This document shows positions 20,261-30,406 of a stretch of DNA of 32,551 bases, one piece after another. Positions within the stretch are counted from its first letter, which is position 1; each line of letters begins with the position of its first letter. Position numbers and translations under genes: made by a program. The DNA comes from Multifurca ochricompacta. Lineage: Eukaryota > Basidiomycota > Agaricomycetes > Russulales > Russulaceae. The stretch spans positions 1 through 32,551 of the forward strand of contig WTXG01000350.1 in NCBI GenBank assembly GCA_022496185.1, in the 5' to 3' direction. The notes below the pieces were generated by a model. It did no database searches. It saw nothing but the letters and a program-made list of their open reading frames with translations, and was not told the origin of the DNA.

Positions 20261-22350
20261 AGCATCCGGTCTATGATGAAGGGCTCTTCGAAGTCTGGTT
20301 GCATTAACATGGGTTGGGAGGTTACGCGCTGTTTGAGGATGTCAAACGCTTTCTGTTCTGTTTCCGTCCATCTCCAGGGGTTCTTAACGCTAGTAAGCGC
20401 GTTCAACGGAGCTGCGATCTTGCTGAATCCTTGGATGAACCGTCGATAGAATTGGCAGAATCCGAGGAACGAGCGCACTTCTTTTACGGTTGTGGGCGTT
20501 TTCCAGGCTGCGACGCCTTCTACCTTAACCGGATCCATGTGTACCTGATTCCCTTCTAAAATGAGCCCTAGGTACTCGATGCGCGTTTGCTCAAAGGCGC
20601 ATTTCCCCGGCTTAAGATAAAGATCCAATTTACTGAGTTTATCTAGGACGCGATGGACTTTGGACTGATGATCTCGGAGGTTATGATCGGTGTGGATTAA
20701 AATGTCATCCATGTAGACAGTGAACCAGGCTTTCCCGGTTTCGTCTCGTTCGTTAAGTTCCTCTCTGAATTCCGCATTCATCATGGTCTGGAATGTTGCC
20801 GGAGAGTTTGTGAGTCCAAAGAACATAACATTTGGTTCATACAAGCCGCGATTTGTCTTAAAGGCTGCCTTCCATCTGTCCTCCGGGACTATTCGGATAT
20901 TGTTATACCCCCAGCGGACATCCATCTTAGTAAATAACGTGCTTCCGCGAACGCGATCTATAAGTTCAGGGATAAGCGGAAGGGGATATGTGTTCCGGAT
21001 GGTCCAACTATTGAGTTTGCGATAATCCTGGACCGGTCTAAGCTTTCCATCCTTCTTCTTAATAAAGAAAAAGGGCGATGCGTAAGGTGACTTGGACTCT
21101 TTGATGTATCCTTTCTGCAAGTGCTCTTCTAGGAACTTGTTTAACGCGTCCTGTTCTCCCGGTCCTAACGGGTAGATCTTACAATCTAGTGTTGAAGGTG
21201 CATCTGGCTTTAATTCAATCCGGTGATCCCAAGGTCGGGCCTCAGGGAATCGTTGTGCTTCCTGATCGCTGAACACTTTCTGATGTCGATGGTACTCCTT
21301 CGGCACGATCTGATCCCAAGAGTGCTCAAGATTATCTTTTGCTTTGATCGCCAATTCCTGAGCGATGTTCAATCTTCTAATGTGTGCTCCTGGTACGCTG
21401 AGTTGGATCGATTGCATCAGACGCCCTTGTGTCCAGTTTATGAGCGGGTTACTAGCAGCGAACCAGGGATAGCCTAAGATCATTTGGTCTGTTCCGATCG
21501 ACGCAACATAGAATCGGTGTCGCTTAGATTGGTTGTCGGTAGTTATATCGAGATCTACATATTGATCAATGTTCGGAGTGGCATTAGGGGTTCCATCAGC
21601 GTTTCGTAATTTCTTGGGGATTGTGAGTCGTTTGGTCGGGAGTCGGTATTTGATGACTGCTCTGTGATTGATAAAATTCTCTGTTGCACCGCTATCAACA
21701 AGTGCCTCTATGCTGGCCTTCTCTTTCACACCATGGAGAGGGATAACCAGTTTCATTGCCCGGATAGGTGAGATGAATACATGATGTGAAACTATCGCTC
21801 GAATGAATGCCGCGCCATTCAAGCGATACAAAAAATCCTCGTCATTTTTAAATTGACCCTGCAGTTCGAGGCGTTGGTCGTTGGTCATGGATTTCAGGGA
21901 AGCGGCGATTGCTGCGATATCCATTGTCGGCTTCGAGATGTTTGATCCGGTGGGTACCGTCGCAGTCGTCGGAGTGACGTTCATGATAGTGGCGGTCCGG
22001 GTCGGATCGGTCGTAGTCTGCCGTGGGGCTTTATTTGGGCAATCTCTGATGAGATGTCCTCGGCGTCCGCATTCAAAACAGCGACCCTCCTTTCTACAGC
22101 GTTCTTTATCTTCTGTGGTGATTGCTTTTCTGATTTTGTCGTCGTTCATGGCATTCGGCGGTCGCGTCGTCGGAGGGAGCGTGAACTTTACTTCCTTGAT
22201 CATTATTTTGACTAGTGATTGTTGTTTTGTTCCCAAGAAGGCCTCTGGAATCGAAGATCCCAGTCGCACGTGGTATCTTCCGAGCTGAATTGTGCTGTAT
22301 TCGGTCCGAATGGTCTGGGGGCTGCCCTGGGTAGATTCATAGTCTGCCAA
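20176..22350 (-). pseudogene. pol: G2 zinc knuckle, protease and reverse transcriptase
   Basis: An uninterrupted 724-codon frame. Residues 91-104 are a CCHC knuckle, CFECGRRGHLIRDC. Residues 217-225 hold the protease active site LVDSGATEN, followed by ILGYPWF. The RT runs from about residue 405 to 660 with KKKDGKLRPVQDYRKLN, KMDVRWGYNNIRI, FFGLTNSPATF and the catalytic YMDD at 546-549. The last 25 residues are out of frame: a small indel after FEEPFII shifts the RNase H, so the listed stop is not the natural one. Gag lies upstream in other frames. This segment is the best preserved part of the element, with active sites intact. Confidence 0.93.
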
Positions 22351-23185
22351 CGAGTCTCCGGTGGTTAATCCTTTTTCTGAAAACTCTGCCTGTGTTGCCG
22401 GGTCATCCAGGTGCAGTCCGGCCCGAGCTGCGAGATCTCGGAAATCGGGATATAATCGTCGATGTTTCTATTTGTCATCCGGAGTTTCTCCAACTCCTCT
22501 AGTGCTTTTTGCTCGGCGGTTTCATCGGCGAACGCCGCCTGAAACGTTTGTCGAATTTCTCCCACGGGTGCGGCTCCTGAATTCTGGCGTGGGCTACATT
22601 GGCTAGCCACTTCGTCTGCTCCGTCACCCATCTGCCAATCTTGGGTCCTCTCATTAGGGCCAACACATACGATATTCTGGAGATTTCATCTTTTATGACT
22701 GTCGCTTGGCTATTTAGGAAGATGTGGAGCTCTACTTGAGTCCACCAATGTTCTGCTTCAACTTGGTTTCCATCAAAGATTGGGGGTGGTACCCCTTCGA
22801 TTCAGCCTCCTGTCATGCCGTCCTTAAGTGTCGTGGTGGTGGGTAGTTCAGTAAGTCCTTCTTCAGGGTTCTCTAGGTCCACTGATTGTTGTTGTTGTCT
22901 AGGCTGGGGTTCCGGGAGTGTAGTCGACATCGGGCCCGGGTTCGACTCTGCCGGGAGTGTTTCAAATAACGATTGAAGGATTCGTTTGGTTAGTGGGGTT
23001 CTGGAGGGATTAGGTGCGTTTAATCCAATTTCGTTGGGGGCTATTCTGACTGCTTTAATCTGCCCTAGGTTGTGGGGATGAACGTGGTAGAAATCGACCG
23101 CGAGTCGCGTATGACAGTAGGGGATCCAATATCCTATAAAAGGTACGTTTTCTTCTCCTAATTCTAACCAGCGTGCGTTTCTTTT
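22351..23185 (-). pseudogene. gag: G2 gag, frameshifted
   Basis: The ATG at 22930 begins MSTTLPEPQPRQQQQ. The frame has a TGA at 22802-22804 and then the capsid core, PIFDGNQVEAEHWWTQVE. A frameshift near 22560 leads to ADETAEQKALEELEKLRM, which ends at 22365 in another shift before the knuckle-RT frame. Upstream of the ATG the same frame is open to 23185 and reads like protein (RWLELGEENVPFIGYWIPYC, then VRIAPNEIGLNAPNP), so the natural start could lie further upstream. Gag forms the capsid. At least two frameshifts and one stop make it non-functional. Confidence 0.75.
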
Positions 23186-23779
23186 TCAGCTTCGGGTCGA
23201 TGTCGTCGGTTTAATCGGACAGGAGGGGTGAGTGGGAAGGAGGTCGCTACAGGTGCAAGATTCGTTTTCAATAGAAGTCAATGGAAATCCCTGGAGCAGT
23301 CGTGCTTTCCAGTCGAGGTTCGAGTAAGGATTCGGGGTTCGTCGGTTCGGCGTCGTGTGGGACGCTGTCAGTCTGGGAATCGCTTGCGAGAAGGGCAAAG
23401 CGGTTTCGGTTCTCAGGTAAGACGCGTTCAATTTCTGGGGTTACTGATCTATCTTCTAGGTTTCGATCCGGAGATTGGTATTCGAGGGATGCGTCGTCTG
23501 TCGAAGGGTGCTGAGGAGTGGGACGTTGTCGTTCGGGGATTCGGAAACGGGGAGGAGTCGTCCGAAGGCGTCCGAGGTTCCCTTGCGGAATAAGACGTCT
23601 TCGCGGGTCTGGGTGAGTCTCTTTCTTCTTAAGTTCTGGGGCCGGCGATTAGGATCGCTGGCGTCTGGGTGTCGGGGATCACGTTCGGGGGTGTCTGGTG
23701 TCGGGGCGAGGGACGCGTCGTCGTCGCCTCGCGCGTTCAGTAAGTTCTTTTCTTTCTAAGTTCTGTAAGTCTGTTCTAA
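23186..23779 (-). other. G2 5' leader
   Basis: Between the 5' LTR and the first gag-like frame. It is rich in CpG on both strands, unlike the LTRs. The - strand starts TTAGAACAGACTTACAG, the expected primer-site position; I could not match a tRNA. Short frames occur on both strands but none resembles a known protein. A gene is not supported here. Confidence 0.5.
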
Positions 23780-24530
23780 TGTCACAGCCAGGTCTCTGCT
23801 GTGTCAAAGGTCGTTCTGGCCTGAGGTCCTCAAGATGCAGGACGTGCAAGCTTCAAAGTCAAGGTGTCAAGGTCAAGCTAATTCAAGGTTTCAGGGCAGA
23901 CTACAGCAAGCCACGGTCAAGATTCAAAGGCCCACAAAGTACAAGGGGGCGCGCGCCAGTTTCAAGGTATCAAGGCAAACCACAAGGGCCGCGTTCAAGG
24001 TTCAAGGCCCACACAAAATAGGAGGGGCGCGTGCAAGAAGCGAGTCGAGGCAGTGGCAATAGGCCCTGCTGAAGATCTGGGGTGAAGGCTTCCTAAGTTG
24101 CAGCTTAGGAAGTTCAAGAGGGATTCTGAGGAAGAACAGTAAACCTGTATTAGATACAAGAGAACAGACTTAAAGTCTGTCTCTCCAGTATGTACTGCTT
24201 AAATACAAGTACTCTAGTGTCTTTGTAAGTAAAGTAGAAGATTCAATATAGTAAAGTAAATGTCCATGTGAATCTCCAGTGGAGATTGAGTCAGGGAATG
24301 CAAGTGGTGTTGCACCCACTCCAAAAGCAAATGAGTGTCAGTCCAAGTCAGTCTAAGTCCGAAAATCAGATCAGATAAGAAAGATCATCAACTCCAGTCA
24401 CATGACTCAGAGTAAGAAGTCGAAACGTTGAAACAAAAGTCGAACGTGCGCGGGTCGAAAAACCGTCACAAAACATCACACGCGCGTAACAAGCGCGTCA
24501 CAAACTGTTACATCAACAAAAAGCGTCACA
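23780..24530 (-). repeat. 5' LTR of G2 (751 bp)
   Basis: Same ends as the left copy, TGTCACAGCC to AAGCGTCACA on the + strand. It contains an extra block with a CACGCGCGTAACAAGCGCGT repeat near its right end. It keeps the palindrome cluster described for the left copy. Inward on the - strand the sequence continues as the G2 leader. Confidence 0.9.
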
Positions 24531-25250
24531 GATACTGTGTAAATAGAAGGGGAGTCATGTCATGGAGGAGCCAACCACAAGTTCCACTAGAGACAAAGGG
24601 TATAGAGCCCTTCCTCTAGTGCTGGTGGTGGAGTCCATGATTAAGCCCTAGATGATTGGGGCCATGACTATAGTAGACTATTAGGTTTCCTCTAGTTGGG
24701 GCGGACCCCCAAATGAAAGCAGCGGGTACTTCTGCCTAGAGACAAAACCTTCTAGCTACTGTGTAAATACTATAGTAGTTCAAGCCTACTTGTATCGAGC
24801 CCAAGCATCATGGGAGTGACTACCCATGCCTTGTTCTAGACCCTAAACTCTACCAGCAGGTTGCTAAACCTGGCTTATGGATCGAGCCAAGCATTGACTG
24901 AACCTATAGCCCCAAGCCTTCTGGGCAAGTGGCCTACTAAGTCTATGGATGGGACGAAAACCCAGCTACAACTATGAATACTATTTACTTAGAGCGCACA
25001 TGAGGAACTCAAGGTGTTTCACCTGCTTAGGGTCCCTCATCACCTCTTGCAAGAATCCCCTGAGGGACTAGCCAAACAGATCAAGGTGGGCACATAAAGT
25101 GCACCACCTTGTGGACAGTTAAGGGCAAGAGAAAAAAAGGTTTGAAGCTCACAAGGAAGACTGATTGGGGAGTGGTCTTGAAGCTTGGTGAGCTTGTAGA
25201 GAACAACGGTTGGACTGATCAAAAAGAAACAGATCAGTTAAGCATGCCCA
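24531..25250 (-). other. Leader and possible start of gag of copia element C1
   Basis: 720 bp running inward on the - strand from the copia primer site to the G2 LTR. A 60-codon frame (25222-25040) has VLYKLTKLQDHS, which could be a worn gag start, since copia gags often begin with a KLxxxNY-like motif; this is weak. The rest has stops in all - frames. A hairpin at 24585-24621 has an 8-bp outer stem (CACTAGAG/CTCTAGTG) and a 5-bp inner stem (AAGGG/CCCTT). No other gene is visible. Confidence 0.45.
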
Positions 25251-25262
25251 GGGCCCATAACC
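25251..25262 (-). promoter_or_regulatory. Copia C1 primer-binding site for half tRNA-iMet
   Basis: Directly inside the LTR the - strand reads GGTTATGGGCCC. This is the complement of the anticodon stem-loop of eukaryotic initiator tRNA-Met (GGGCCCAUAACC). Copia elements prime from a cleaved half of this tRNA, so the site sits at the anticodon rather than at the CCA end. It fixes the orientation of this LTR as a 5' LTR on the - strand. The few bases beyond match with one difference. Confidence 0.85.
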
Positions 25263-25763
25263 TGTGAAACAGGCATGTGCGCAGCATACTGACTGTAAAG
25301 TTAGCGGGTTAGGCTAGACAAAGAAAGTTACTTCAGAGGTTGGAAGAACTCTATATTAACTATACTACTGACCTAGACAAAGAAAGTTCTATATAAGAAC
25401 GTTAGTCTAATAGTAAAGTAGATAGTAAGGAAAGGAACTTACACTTCAGAGGTTGGAAGAACTCTGAAGTGGAAGAGACAAAACAGACACCCTTATATAC
25501 AATCCAAGGGGTGGTCTGTGCACTGGGAATAAGTCCACAAGTGCCGGACAATGTCCAAACAACAAACAAGAGGGATAAAGGCCATTGGCCAATACAGAAA
25601 TCACATGTTACATGGTGTATCAGTCAGCTACTGCAGAATGTGAGAAAGAAAGTAATAAAGATAATGTAAAAGTCCGAAACTCCGGTATCTAATCTAATCT
25701 ACAAAGTAGCTAATCTAATCACCTGATGCCTGAAGCATCACCGAACATCTCCTGTGTTCAACA
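25263..25763 (-). repeat. 5' LTR of copia element C1 (501 bp)
   Basis: On the - strand it begins TGTTGAACA and ends TGTTTCACA, the same family as 456-960. The sense TATA box is at 25493-25499 and the CTTCAGAG/CTCTGAAG hairpin at 25444-25469. A primer site follows it inward. Its outer edge lies 8 bp beyond the stop codon of the MULE transposase gene. Confidence 0.9.
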
Positions 25764-25771
25764 TGTTTGAG

Positions 25772-28654
25772 TCATTGACGTACTTCTTCTTCAAGATCAC
25801 TCTCATCTCCATCATTGAGCAGTTCTTGTACCTCTTCCATGTCAAGTTTGGCCAATGATGACATTTCTTCAGTACTCGTCGACATCACGCTCCGCGGCCA
25901 CTTGCCTAGCATCCCCTCAAGATCAAACTCTCTCCATTGGCCTTCCACCAGCATATCTGGATTTCCTATCCAAATATGGTCATCTCCATCAGTGATACTG
26001 CCTTCATCTGGATCCAGGTGCTCAACCTCCATCCCTTCAATATCGCGTACAAGAGCAGGGTGGCGATAAAGTGGCAAAACGCGGCGACGGACAACTTGAT
26101 GCCAGAAGTGCATGGGGGGAGGCTGTACCAATTGGACAAGGTGCTTACAGAGGTGCTGGCTGTGATACTTTTGCTGTCCACAATTGCATGTCCATGTAGT
26201 AACATCTGTGACATAGATAACATTGCTGATGGACGCTTCTGCAAGCTGTTTCCAAGACATCTTGAAGTACCTTTGATAAGTTGAAAGCGGCTTCGAGCGA
26301 CCCAAACGATGTGTGTCTTCAAGGACTTCTGCACGCACAATGTACTCGGGTGTGATTTTAGTTATGATAATCCAAACAAGGAGGTCAAGGCAAGGTCGAA
26401 GCATGTGGTGCAGGTGATTGTGTTTTAACTGCCTCCAGAGGTTTTCAGTTCCCATTGTTGTTCGCCACCAAGATACATATGGAGATGTTGAGCGTGCCCA
26501 GAGTTTCCACTTTGGTAGCACATACCACAATGTCCAGAGGTATCCCCACACTTCCCGAAGTCCCCGTTGGTGACAGAAATGATACATCTCTATGATAGCG
26601 CGCTTGCGGATTTCTGTTGCACTGCATGGTCCCTTGTTCTGTTCAGAAAAAGCCGGATGCTGACAGAAGTGCTTTGTGAAGAGATGGAGGATCTGTTTTC
26701 TGTGGGGCACTGGGCAAAATACATATGCAATGTCCTTCACTTGTGTCTCACCCTCTTCAAAATCCCATTCTGGATCATCTTCATCTGCCTCACCCAACTC
26801 GGAGCCTGGATCTGAATCAGAACCAAGCCATTCATCGAGCTTGTCTATTAGATCACCGCCCTCATCTGACAACTTGTCAAGATCCACCTCAACCCCCTCA
26901 TTACTTGATGGAGATGGATCGGAGTCAGTGGTGGGTAGCCGGGATACATCGGATATTGGGATCGGGGGAATTCGGATGGTTAGCCGCTCCTTCGGAGGCA
27001 TATTGAGCGTTTGTAGGACTCCGTTTAGGCATACCAAAAGTCGAGGAATTGCTTTCATAGCAACATAATGTGTTCCAGGCTGTCGATTTTTGTCATAATG
27101 AATTTTAAATGCGACGCGTGCGGACACAAACCTTATCACTAGATTGATGAACCGGGATGAATGATTCGTCAATCCAGCTGAACTCAGCTTTTGCAACTTT
27201 GACATTATAGGGTGCTGGGGCACGTCGTAGGGTTGACAAGCGCATCTTGACCACTCGGATGGCATGCCAATAGCAAATTTGATGCTTTGCATCTGGTATG
27301 ACAGCAAGAAATGCATTTATTTCTGACCAATCCTTGTCTGTAAGTGTAAAAATAATCTGCAAATTCCAATGATTGTTGATGTATGAAATGAAATGGCTGA
27401 TAAATAGTTCTTTGGCTCCCGGTTCACCAATGTTTGACTGAATCAGGAGATATCCAAGGGGTAACCCTGACCCGTAGATTTCACCGAGAAGTGCGAAAAC
27501 TTCGAAACGCACTCCATTTGTGTTCCCTGGCCATTGTCAGGTCAGCTTCAAGTTGTTATTTGTAAATGGAAGACTCACATGCAGAATCTAACTGTAGTTC
27601 ACGGAGACGCCCTCCCCATTGGCGAAGAATTTCGGGTAGTGCAAACGCAATAACTGTGATGCCCTCATCCTCTTCAACGGGTATTGATTCCACGGTGTAC
27701 AGGCGATCTGGTGATGGCATTTTAAACTCTTCAAGAAGCAGCCGTGCTGACTGGACTTCATCCTCATCCCTTTTCCAGGTACGACTGGACATTCGTGACC
27801 ATAATTGATAGATGGATTTGCACGTGAAGGACGGCTTTGGATGCTTCTTCAGAATCTCAGTCCAGAGCTTATTATAAGGTGTGAATATTTTGTAGACAAG
27901 ACCCAATGATGTTTACTTACCTGCGTTGGGGTTAATTTGAGGTTAATTTGGACGTATCGCTCAACTTCTTCTGGGATATCAATAGGCCAATATGGGACAT
28001 GATCCTCACAGTGTGTTAATTTAATGAAGATGACATTAGAATGGTCAGATAAGGTTATATGTATCCAACCAGAGCAGTCAAAGGTTTCCATTGATTCTTT
28101 ATCACGATTTTTGACACCTTCTTGGTGGCTCTTTGATGAGGCATGCTGCCGATTGGTATTTTGGGCACAATTGTATATGTAACATGTTGATGTGCCCGCA
28201 GATCGTTTGTGGTCATATTTACTATGGTAACTGATATGAAGAGATTCATAATTTTGTAATGAAAAGAAAGAAGTGTTACGCACAGGAACCGATAACTCAT
28301 CACTTCCCACATCAGATTGACAATGGCATCTGCGTGCTCCCTCCTAACAGTGTAACCCACTAAATCCTTGATATTCACATTTGCTTCGACCTTGATCACA
28401 TCTTTCTGCCTTCCCAGGAAAGTCAAATATTCATTTAGTGGCAAGACAGATAAGCTTTCATCTGACACATCCTGAACCCCATTAGTTTCAAAGTTCTGAA
28501 CCTTCTCCAAGTTCTTCTTGGCCTGTCTATTGCCTTTTGCCTTTATCGTGCAGAGAGAACATGTTGCGCTGCGTGTTAAAACATTTGCCTTCAGTGGAAA
28601 TTTTTCGAGGCCTAGGGACTTCTTGCATTTTGCACACTTCTTTGACTCTGCCAT
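25772..28654 (-). CDS. MULE-type transposase with SWIM zinc finger, five exons, apparently intact
   Basis: Exons 28654-28284, 28230-27921, 27867-27579, 27526-27132 and 27079-25772; introns of 53, 53, 52 and 52 nt, with donors GTGCGT, GTAAGT, GTGAGT, GTTTGT and AG acceptors. Splicing gives 890 codons without a stop, and intron 3 restores the tryptophan in LDSAW. Residues 7-35 hold a CAKC...CSLC pair. Around 125-225 is a WRKY/GCM-like zinc finger (TCYIYNC ... THCEDHVPY). The transposase core has candidate catalytic residues D in LDSAW (about 320), D387 in TDKD and E667 in TENLWRQLK. An acidic low-complexity linker (about 497-570) lies between the last two. The SWIM finger is CNC...CKH (753-768). 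It would cut and paste DNA in the nucleus. Terminal inverted repeats were not found. It could be a live element or a domesticated gene. Confidence 0.88.
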
Positions 28655-29527
28655 CTCTAGATAGCTATGAGGTGGGCTCGGGAGAAGTGAGGCGTGTTAG
28701 GATGGGTGTTGATAGCTGGGATCAATTGATCTAACCGAGTATCGGAACGTCTGCCAAAACAATCAACAATGTATTGTTTGTCTCTATGTACATCACATGT
28801 GGAACAGGTATAGCACAGCTTGCTACATCACTGCTAGCTATCTCACCTTGATTAGACTTAGAGGCTTAGCTGTAGTCAATAATGCGATAGCAACTGCTTT
28901 ATCTATAGCAGATCTATGTACTATATTGGCTACTGGTTTAAATGAACGCGTTATTGAGTTATCTCATCTAATGATACGATTTGATCACATGTCAGATCTT
29001 AGATGAACGCGTTTTTGAGTTGTGTTATCTACGCGTGATCGTAATCATGTCGAACCGCTATCCCGGAACCTCTTGTACCGCTATCTTGGTTCAACAGAGT
29101 TTGCTGTTGTTTACTTTACATCACGTGATTCGTCAAACTGCGGGGTGAATTGCATTCACTAATTGCATTCACTCTAATTCACCCTCTTTCTGCTTCATAA
29201 CTAGGTCTCTCTGCAAGTATTTAAAGGTACATACAATGCTTGTAGTAGACCAGCCAGTGGGCCAACAGAAGCAGAAATCAATCAGCATTTCTACCCCCTT
29301 TCTCTATCTTTCTTTGTGTGTTAAAGAACTTCTTGATGACATCGAGCGCAAAGGTCAAACGGAACCAACAAGCAGCGATTTCCTCAAATTCAAGCACAAT
29401 ACATTTACATTCGATCTAGTTATCTCAAAAGGGCGCGCTCTCTTCTCTCCTCTCTCTCTCTCTCACCAACCAGAGAATACTTTGCCTCGCACTCACTGCG
29501 GATTGGATCTGTACAGTACATATATAT
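28655..29527. other. Intergenic stretch between the MULE gene and copia C2
   Basis: No gene is supported. It should contain the MULE promoter on the - strand and possibly a worn LTR of C2 on the + strand, though I could not define TG...CA ends or a primer site. It contains a direct repeat of about 29 bp, ATGAACGCGTTATTGAGTTA and following bases, at 28942-28970 and 29003-29031, 61 bp apart. It also has short doublets (ACCGCTATC near 29060-29090, TTGCATTCACT near 29150-29175) and a CT-rich run at 29446-29464 just before C2 gag. Confidence 0.5.
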
Positions 29528-30406
29528 GACATTCCCTCATTGGATGAGGATGGCATGAATTTTGCATTCTGGAAGTTCAGAGCCAAAGTCATATTGGAAC
29601 TTTCGAATTTATGGCCAGTCGTAGACGGATCAGAGCCTAGGCCAGACACCAAGGCAACAGCTGAGGAGCACAGAGGATGGGCCCTCAAAGATCGCGAGGC
29701 ATGCACTCAAATAATATTGTCACTAAAGGACAAGCCACTGAGCTCAGTCCTGTATGCCAAAACAGCCAAGGAATGCTGGGATAGCCTGTCAGTTCATTAT
29801 GAAGGGAAAGGCGAGCAGAAGATAGTCTACCTCATTAACGACGTCTTCTGCACCACCCTCGTGGACACAGAACACCTATAACCTCAAATAAATGCTTTCA
29901 TCAGGGCCGCCCACACCATCAACCTCGGCTTACCTTTGGACGACAAGCTCATCGCAATCGCCATCATTGTCTCCCTACCAGCCTCTCTATCCTTCCCCAA
30001 AACCATCCTTTCCTTGTCATCCCCAACTACTCTCACCACTGAGCACGTCAAGTCACAAGTCATCCTTGACGAACAGTGACGCGTACAAGAATCGGGCCTT
30101 GGCACAACTGCTAATTTCACGTGCTCAGGCAACGCAGCTAAAAAGGGGAAAGGAAAATCTGATGAGGAAAAGCCCAAGTAGCGCTGCACTCACTGTAAAA
30201 AGCGCGGGCATTTGGTGGAAGAATGCTGGAAACTAAAGAAGGAGAACGAGGCGAAAACAAATAATGTTGGGGGCAACGCACCTAGGCACTCTCATACCAA
30301 CGCCGCAGCTAAAGTCGCAGCAACGGACGGCAAGGCAACACAGGTGGATAACCCCATACTCCTACTTAAAGTGCTACAAGCATTGTCAGCATGCATCAAT
30401 CTTTAG
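29528..30406 (+). pseudogene. gag: Copia C2 gag with zinc knuckle, degenerate
   Basis: Reading starts in frame with DIPSLDEDG, then FAFWKFRAKVILEL, a copia gag (UBN2-like) start. It continues through WDSLSVHYEGKGEQK to a CCHC knuckle, CTHCKKRGHLVEEC, near 30187-30228. All of this is one frame with stops at 29879-29881 (TAA), a TGA after ILDEQ near 30078, and a TAG just before the knuckle near 30180. The product would package element RNA. No initiation codon could be chosen with confidence; an ATG exists at 29540. Confidence 0.85.

Larger units (their letters stand above)
17392..24530 (-). mobile_element. Chromovirus-type gypsy element G2
   Basis: Two direct LTRs (17392-18111 and 23780-24530) enclose, on the - strand, a leader, gag, zinc knuckle, protease, RT, RNase H, integrase and a C-terminal chromodomain, the order of a fungal chromovirus. 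The chromodomain tail is thought to steer insertion to marked chromatin. The coding part has at least four in-frame TGA stops and several frameshifts. The left flank is G1 pol (5 bp CTACA) and the right flank is copia C1 leader (GATAC). They do not match, so there is no target duplication, and G1 does not continue on the right. This suggests the element is a recombinant of two insertions. Confidence 0.88.

Noticed and set aside
26676..27068. Plus-strand frames of 60-130 codons over the MULE gene
   Set aside because: They are shadows of the spliced - strand gene, whose domains and exon phases are consistent.
28655..29527. A 5' LTR of copia C2
   Set aside because: No TG...CA ends, TATA position or primer site could be matched, and no second copy exists in the window.
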